Origin: Callorhinus ursinus
Lineage: Eukaryota; Chordata; Mammalia; Carnivora; Otariidae
Length of the DNA: 64,000 nt
Direction: 5' to 3'
Assembly: GCF_003265705.1 (NCBI RefSeq)
Contig: NW_020313005.1
Coordinates: 17,304,109 to 17,368,108, forward strand
How positions within the stretch are numbered: the first letter of the stretch is position 1; each line of letters opens with the position of its first letter. The position numbers and the translations under genes were made by a program. Under the pieces are notes generated by a model that saw nothing but the letters and a program-made list of their open reading frames with translations, ran no database searches and was not told the DNA's origin. Positions 58,131-64,000 of this stretch are shown here, in pieces.

Positions 58131-61100
58131 TCATATCAGTGAGGTCATATGATACATGTCTTTCTCTGATTGACTTATTTCACTCAGCATAACACCCTCC
58201 AGTTCCATCCACGTCGTTGCAAATGGCAAGATCTCATTCCTTTTGATGGCTGCATAATATTCCATTGTGTATCTATACCACCTCTTCTTTATCCATTCAT
58301 CTGTCGATGGACATCTTGGCTCTTTCCACAGTTTGGCTATTGTGGACATTGCTGCTATAAACATTGGGGTGCACGTACCCCTTCGGATCCCTACATTTGT
58401 ATCTTTGGGGTAAATAATCAGTAGTGCAATTGCTGGATCGTATAGTAGCTCTATTTTCAACTGTTTGAGGAACCTCCATACTGTTTTCCAGAGGGGTTGC
58501 ACCAGCTTGCCTTCCCACCAACAGTGTAGGAGTGTTCCCCTTTCTCCGCATCCACGCCAACATCTGTCGTTTCCTGACTTGTTAATTTTAGCCATTCTGA
58601 CGGGTGTGAGGTGGTATCTCATTGAGGTTTTGATTTGGATTTCCCCGATGCTGAGCGATGTTGAGCACTTTTTCGTGTGTCTGTTGGCCATTTGGATGTC
58701 TTCTTTGGAAAAATGTCTGTTCATGTCTTCTGCCCATTTCTTGATTGGATTATTTGTTCTTTGGGTGTTGAGTTTGATAAGTTCTTTATAGATTTTGGAT
58801 ACTAGCCCTTTATCTGATATGTCATTTGCAAATATTTTCTCCCATTCTGTCAGTTGTCTTTCGGTTTTGTGGACTGTTTCTTTTGCTGTGCAAAAGCTTT
58901 TTATCTTGATGAAATCCCAATAGTTCATTTTTGCCCTGGCTTCCCTTGCCTTTGGTGAAGTTTCCAAGAAGAAGTTGCTGCGGCTGAGGTCGAAAAGGTT
59001 GTGACCTGTGTTCTCCTTTAGGATTTTGATGGACTCCTGTCTCACGTTTAGGTCTTTCAACCATTTGAAGTCTATTTTTGTGTGTGGTGTAAGGAAATGG
59101 TCCAGTTTCATTCTTCTGCATGCGGCTGTCCAATTTTCCCAACACCATTTGTTGAAGAGACTGTCTTTTTGCCATTGGACATTCTTTCCTGCTTTGTCAA
59201 AGATTAGTTGACCATAGAGTTGAGGGTCCATTTCTGGGCTCTCGATTCTGTTCCACTGATCTATGTGTCTGTTTTTGTGCCAGTACCATACTGTCTTGAT
59301 GATGACAGCTTTGTAATAGAGCTGGAAGTCTGGAATTGTGATGCCACCAGCTTTGCTTTTCTTTTTCAATATTCCTCTGGCTATTCGGGGACCCTTCTGC
59401 TTCCATACAAATTTTAGGATTATTTGTTCCATTTCTTTGAAAAAAGTGGATGCTAATTTGATGGGGATTGCATTGAATGTGTAGATTGCTCTAGGTAGCA
59501 TTGACATCTTCACAATGTTTGTTCTTCCAATCCATGAACATGGAACGTTTTTCCATTTCTTTGTGTCTTCTTCAATTTCTTTCATGAGTATTTTATAGTT
59601 TTCTGAGTACAGATCCTTTGCCTCTTTGGTTAAATTTATTCCTAGGTATCTTATGGTTTTGAGTGCAGTTGTAAATGGGATCGACCCCTTGATTTGTCTC
59701 TCTTCTGTCTTGTTGGTGTGTAGGAATGCCACTGATTTCTGTGCATTGATTTTATATCCTGCTACTTTACTGAATTCCTGTATGAGTTCTAGAAGTTTTG
59801 GGGTGGAGTCTTTTGGGTTTTCCACATACAGTATCCTATCATCTGCAAAGAGTGAGAGTTTGACTTCCTCTTTGCCAGTTTGGATGCCTTTGATTTCTTT
59901 TTGTTGTCTGATTGCTGTGGCTAGGACTTGTAATACTATGTTGAATAGCATTGGTGATAGTGGACATCCCTGCCATGTTCCTTACCTTAGGGGAAAAGCT
60001 CTCAGCTTTTCCCCATTGAGAATGATATTCGCTGTAGGTTTTTCCTAGATGGCTTTTATGATATTGAGGTATGTAACCTCTATCCCTATATTCTGAAGAG
60101 TTTTGATCAAGAAAGGATGCTGCTCTTTGTCAAATGCTTTTTCTGCATCTATTGAGAGGATCATATGATTCTTGTTCTTTCCTTTGTTAATATATTGTAT
60201 CACATTGATTGATTTGTGGATGTTGAACCAACCTTGCAGCCCAGGGATAAATCCCACTTGGTCATGGTGAATAATCCTTTTATTTTTATTTATTTTTTCA
60301 TTGTCTTTTTTTTTTGGTGAATAATCCTTTTAATGTACTGTTGGATCCTATTGGCTAGTATTTTGGTGAGAATTTTTGCATCCATGTTCATCAAGGATAT
60401 TGATGGGGTCTTTGTCTGGTTTGGGGATCAAGGTAATGGTGGCCTCATAAAATGAGTTTGGAAGTTTTCCTTCCATTTCTATTTTTTGGAACAGTTTCAG
60501 GAGAATAGGTATTAATTCTTCTTGAAATGTCTGATAGAATTGCCCTGGGAAGCCATCTGGCCCTGGACTTTTGTTTGTTGGGAGATTTTTGATGACTGCT
60601 TCAATTTCCTTAGTGGTTATAAGTCTGTTCAAGTTTTCTCTTTCTTCCTGGTTCAATTTTGGTACTTGATACATTTCTAGGAATGCATCCATTTCTTCCA
60701 GGTTATCTAATTTGCTGGCATAGAGTTGCTCATAATATGTTCTTATAATTTTTTGTATTTCTTTGGTGTTGGTTGTGATCTCTCCTGTTTCATTCATGAT
60801 TTTGTTGATTTGGGTCCTTTCTCTTTTCTTTTTCATAAGTCTGGCCAGTGGTTTATCAATCTTGTTAATTCTTTCAAAGAACCAGCTCCTAGTTTCGTTG
60901 ATCTGTTCTACTGTTCTTTTGGTTTCTATTTCATTGTTTTCTGCTTTGATCTTTATTATTTCTCTTCTTCTGCTGGGTTTAGGCTTTATTTGCTGTTTTT
61001 CCTCTAGCTCCTTTAGGTGTAGGGTTAGGTTGTGTATTTGAGACCTTTCTTGTTTCTTGAGAAAGGCTTGTATTGCTATATACTTTCCTCTCAGGACCGC

Positions 61101-61828
61101 CTTTGCTGTATCCCAAAGATTTTGAACAGTTGTGTTTTCATTTTCATTGGTTTCCATGAATTTTTTTAATTCTTCTTTAATTTCTTGGTTGACCCATTCA
61201 TTCTTTAGTAGGATGCTCTTTAGCTTCCATGTATTTGAGTTCTTTCCGACTTTCCTCTTGTGACTGAGTTCTAGTTTCAAAGCATTGTGGTCTGAAAAAA
61301 TGCAGGGAATAATCCCAATCTTTTGGTACCGGTTGAGACCTGATTTGTGACCTAGGATGTGATCAGTTCTGGAGAATGTTCCATGGGCACTAGAGAAGAA
61401 TGTGTATTCTGTTGCTTTGGGATGGGATGTTCTGAATATGTCTTTGAAGTCCATTTGGTCCAGTGTTTCATTTAAAGTCTTTATTTTTTGATTTTGTTGA
61501 TTTTTTGCTTAGATGATCTGTCCATTTCAGTCAGGGGGGTGTTAAAATCCCCCGCTATTATTGTATTGTTGTCAATGTGTTTCTTTGATTTTGTTATTAA
61601 TTGCCTTATATAATTGGCTGCTCCCATGTTAGGGGCATAGATATTTACAATTGCTAGATCTGCTTGTTGGATAGACCCTTTAAGTAGGATATAGTTTCCT
61701 TCTTCATCTCTTATTACAGTCTTTGTTTTAAAATCTAATTTGTCTGATATAAGGATTGCCACTCCAGCTTTCTTTTGGTGTCCATTAGCATGGTAAATGG
61801 TTTTCCACCCCCTCACTTTCTATGTGAG
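58131..61828 (-). pseudogene. L1 ORF2 (endonuclease-reverse transcriptase), broken
   Basis: ORF2 supplies the nicking endonuclease and reverse transcriptase for L1 and SINE mobilisation. Visible pieces: endonuclease with [17 protein letters not shown] (about 61560-61510) and, after a frame change near 61485-61455, [12 protein letters not shown] (about 61275); RT fingers to 60348, then frame loss; [19 protein letters not shown] and SIDAEKAFD (60257-60045); RT motif FADDRILY at about 59852-59829; the C-terminal knuckle [19 protein letters not shown]. Breaks seen: TAG in the HR(L)KVRGW region near 61822, frameshift near 61485, small deletion and frameshift near 60400, a 50-bp insertion at 60266-60332, TAG at about 60045, TAA at about 59985. 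FADDRI has Arg where L1s usually have Met, and the last Cys of the C-x3-C-x7-H-x4-C knuckle is Gly. Confidence 0.95.
60266..60332 (-). mobile_element. Poly(A)-like micro-insertion with 17-bp target duplication
   Basis: ggtgaataatcctttta occurs at 60266-60282 and again at 60316-60332. Between them lie 33 bases of T-rich DNA (60283-60315), with the minus strand reading A10, gacaatg, A6, taaataaaaa. The rest of ORF2 is collinear on both sides, so 50 bases were added. The size and the duplication fit a target-primed insertion that kept little more than a tail. Confidence 0.85.
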
Positions 61829-62228
61829 NNNNNNNNNNNNNNNNNNNNNNNNNNNNNNNNNNNNNNNNNNNNNNNNNNNNNNNNNNNNNNNNNNNNNNNN
61901 NNNNNNNNNNNNNNNNNNNNNNNNNNNNNNNNNNNNNNNNNNNNNNNNNNNNNNNNNNNNNNNNNNNNNNNNNNNNNNNNNNNNNNNNNNNNNNNNNNNN
62001 NNNNNNNNNNNNNNNNNNNNNNNNNNNNNNNNNNNNNNNNNNNNNNNNNNNNNNNNNNNNNNNNNNNNNNNNNNNNNNNNNNNNNNNNNNNNNNNNNNNN
62101 NNNNNNNNNNNNNNNNNNNNNNNNNNNNNNNNNNNNNNNNNNNNNNNNNNNNNNNNNNNNNNNNNNNNNNNNNNNNNNNNNNNNNNNNNNNNNNNNNNNN
62201 NNNNNNNNNNNNNNNNNNNNNNNNNNNN
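61829..62228. other. Assembly gap of exactly 400 N
   Basis: Unknown bases. Falls between the ORF1 N-terminal part and the ORF2 endonuclease; the expected L1 content here is about 1 kb, so the gap length is probably nominal or the element is deleted. Confidence 0.99.
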
Positions 62229-62452
62229 AATAGCCTTTTTGATTTCGACTAGGTTAGATTTTAGTTCTTTTATTTCTCCAGAAAGGGTGTTTCTAATAAC
62301 TTCCACGCTTTTTTAAGCCCAGCTAGTATCTTTAAAGTCATGTTTCTGAACTCTAGGTCTGAGATCGTACTAATGTCCGTATTGAGTAGGTCCCTGGGAG
62401 ACGGTACTACCTCTTGTTCTTTTTGCTGAGGTGATTTTTTTCGTCTTGTCAT
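62229..62452 (-). pseudogene. L1 ORF1 N-terminal part, frameshifted
   Basis: Starts MTRRKKSPQQKEQEVVPSPR at 62452 and runs to ILAGLKKAWKLLET, where the frame is lost by a missing C in the run at about 62312 (the copy at 1-712 has ttttttcaagccc where this one has ttttttaagccc). The true frame resumes as EVIRNTLSGEIKELKSN before the gap. ORF1 would encode the RNA-binding chaperone. Confidence 0.92.
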
Positions 62453-64000
62453 TTTGTCCAGAGGAGAATAGATGAATGAGAGAACAAAATGCTAACAGGT
62501 TAACAATGTTGCCAGCAAATATACTCTATACAAATCAGAAAAGACCTGAAACCAGGGGAAAAGAAAGGGAAAGAAAGACAAAAGAAAGAGGAATAAAAAG
62601 AAAAAGATAAAAACAAACAAAAACAGAACAAAACAAAAAAAAAGAGAATATGATCAAATATGATCAGACTAGTGAATAGATCGGTGCCACACACTAGATT
62701 TGGGGCGTATTTTGGTCTGTTAGAAGAAAGTGCCTCCTAATATTTTAAAGGAAGAAAGACTTATATATGTACAAAATAAGGATTGATACAATGAAGGGAT
62801 GGAAGATGACTGTAAAGATGAAAATTATAAAAGATTTTATAAAAGGAATTGATAAGATAAGAAGTTGTTTGAAAAAAGAAAGAAGAAGATTAAAAAACAA
62901 AGAAGAAAAGAAAAAAAGAAAAGGGAGAGAATGTGATCAGGCAGGAGACTAGAACAAAGCCATACACCAGTGATTTAGGGTATATTTTGATATGTTAGAA
63001 GAAACTGTATCTCAAGTTTTTAAAGAGAGAACAACATATATATATGCCAAAAATAAGGGTAACTACTATGAAGGGATAAAATATGACTCTAAAAATGAAA
63101 AATAAAAATTTTTTTTAAAAAAAGGGATTGATAAGATGTTGGTTGAAAAAGGGAAAAAGAAAAATTCAAAAAAAAAACAGTTAAAAAAATCAACTTTGAA
63201 AAACTAATGAATCATGGTTAAAAAGCCATGAATTCTATGTGCAGTATTCCCCTATTGCTGGAGTTCTCCTGTTCTCCTTGATCAGTAAACTTGGTCTTGG
63301 CTTGCTGGCTGTACGTGCCGATCTTCTGGGGGAGGGGCCTGTTGCCATGTTCCCAAATGTCTTTGCTGGAGGCGGAATTGCCCCGCCTTTCCCGGCCAGG
63401 CTAAGCAATCTGCTTCGGTTTGGTCTCTGGTGCTTTTTCTCCTCCAAGCTCTTGGTACAGCTTTGGAGGACCAGAGTGAAAATGGTGGCCTCCCAATCTC
63501 CACCCAGAGGAGCTGAGAACTCAGGGCTCCACTCCTCAGTGCGCCCCCAGAGAAAAGCAGTCACTCCCGTGTCCCCGGTCTCCGGCTGCACTCTGTGCTC
63601 ACCCGGCCTGTGACTGAGCGTTTCTGTCTCTGGCACCCGACCCCGTGTGGAGTATCCAAACCCAGCAGATCCCTGCGGTGCACTCCTGCACCACTCCTCC
63701 CCGGGGAGGAAGGGGAGTCTCCCTGGCTCTGCTGCTTGTTGGGTCCCTGCTGGAGGAGCAGTGGCTCGACTGGGCCGCAGATCACAGTTTATGGCAACCC
63801 CAAGCTGAGAGCCCGCGCCTCAGCTCCGTCTCTGCAGCCGGCTTCCCTGCTCTGATACCTGGGGGCTCTGCCGCACTCAGGCACCCCTAGTCTTTCTGTG
63901 ACCCCGAGGGTCCTGAGACCACACTGTCCTGTGAGGGTTCCACCCCCCGCTTAGCCACCGGAGCGACGTCCCTTAGCGGAGCCGACTTCTAAAAGTTCCG
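62453..64000 (-). promoter_or_regulatory. L1 5' UTR, partial
   Basis: Minus-strand 5' UTR. The distal part 63240-64000 is GC-rich and carries CpG sites (for example near 63310-63400 and 63900-64000), as expected for the internal Pol II promoter of an L1. The proximal part 62540-63200 is a polypurine tract on the plus strand (pyrimidine-rich on the L1 sense strand) directly upstream of ORF1. It contains two copies of a roughly 283-bp unit. Promoter activity is inference from position. Confidence 0.85.
62644..63205 (-). repeat. Two diverged tandem units of about 283 bp in the L1 5' UTR
   Basis: Unit one begins gagaatatgatca at 62644, unit two gagaatgtgatca at 62927. Both continue in parallel: cacactagattt / cacaccagtgattt...gtatttt(g)gtctgttagaagaaa / gtatattttgatatgttagaagaaa, then atgaagggat and gatgaaaatt / aatgaaaaat, and gattgataagat. 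The copies differ by many substitutions and small indels. Confidence 0.8.

Larger units (their letters stand above)
57664..64000 (-). mobile_element. LINE-1, nearly full length, young-looking but inactive
   Basis: Minus-strand order: 5' UTR (64000-62453, continuing outside the window), ORF1 start (62452), a 400-N gap (61829-62228), ORF2 (to 58131), 3' UTR (58130-57690) and a poly-A tail (poly-T at about 57664-57690). The length present, about 6.3 kb, fits a mammalian L1. It sits inside an older L1. The left target-site duplication cannot be tested because the 5' end lies outside. Several stops, frameshifts and one small insertion break both ORFs, so it is not an autonomous source. Confidence 0.95.

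Noticed and set aside
58131..59951. 606-codon frame as an active reverse transcriptase
   Set aside because: It is only the C-terminal part of L1 ORF2; the endonuclease and RT N-terminal parts lie upstream in other frames behind stops, an insertion and the gap.
61775..62306. Open frames across the gap
   Set aside because: They consist of unknown residues from the 400 N and have no coding meaning.

Overview
This window looks like nuclear DNA of a carnivoran mammal, most likely a caniform (dog, bear, seal or mustelid branch). The evidence is fifteen copies of the tRNA-derived carnivore SINE (Can-SINE; head reads gcgcctgggtggctcag, then a CT-rich stretch and an (AAAT)n/A-rich tail), carnivore-type LINE-1 sequence at both ends, and a background of old mammalian repeats (L2, MIR, L1M/HAL1-like, ERVL, hAT and Tigger-like relics). 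I cannot fix the species from the sequence. I find no functional protein-coding gene, exon or RNA gene. The open reading frames outside LINE-1 are short, mostly explained by repeats or chance, and show no family motif.

Layout: 1-712 is the 5' part of a LINE-1 on the minus strand. 0.7-19.4 kb is old intergenic or intronic sequence with MIR and L2 relics and five Can-SINEs. 19.4-22.5 kb holds a decayed ERVL-like internal region on the minus strand with a readable reverse-transcriptase relic. 22.5-47.7 kb is mixed unique and repeat DNA with six more Can-SINEs, an hAT MITE with 8-bp target duplication, and a Tigger-like MITE inserted at a TA inside an old L1. 47.7-57.7 kb contains a 5'-inverted L1, an L1 3' fragment, four Can-SINEs and L2/MIR relics. 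57.66-64.0 kb is one long young-looking LINE-1 on the minus strand: 3' UTR, broken ORF2, a 400-N gap, broken ORF1, and a 5' UTR that runs off the window end.

Nothing here works as a gene system. The biology that can be read is retrotransposition history: target-site duplications around SINEs, a twin-primed L1, a very short poly(A)-like insertion with its own 17-bp duplication inside L1 ORF2, an L1 whose 5' UTR start is joined straight to ORF1, and nested insertions. Repeat family names come from recognised sequence features, not from a database search. Boundaries of old repeats are approximate, often to within 20-50 bases.
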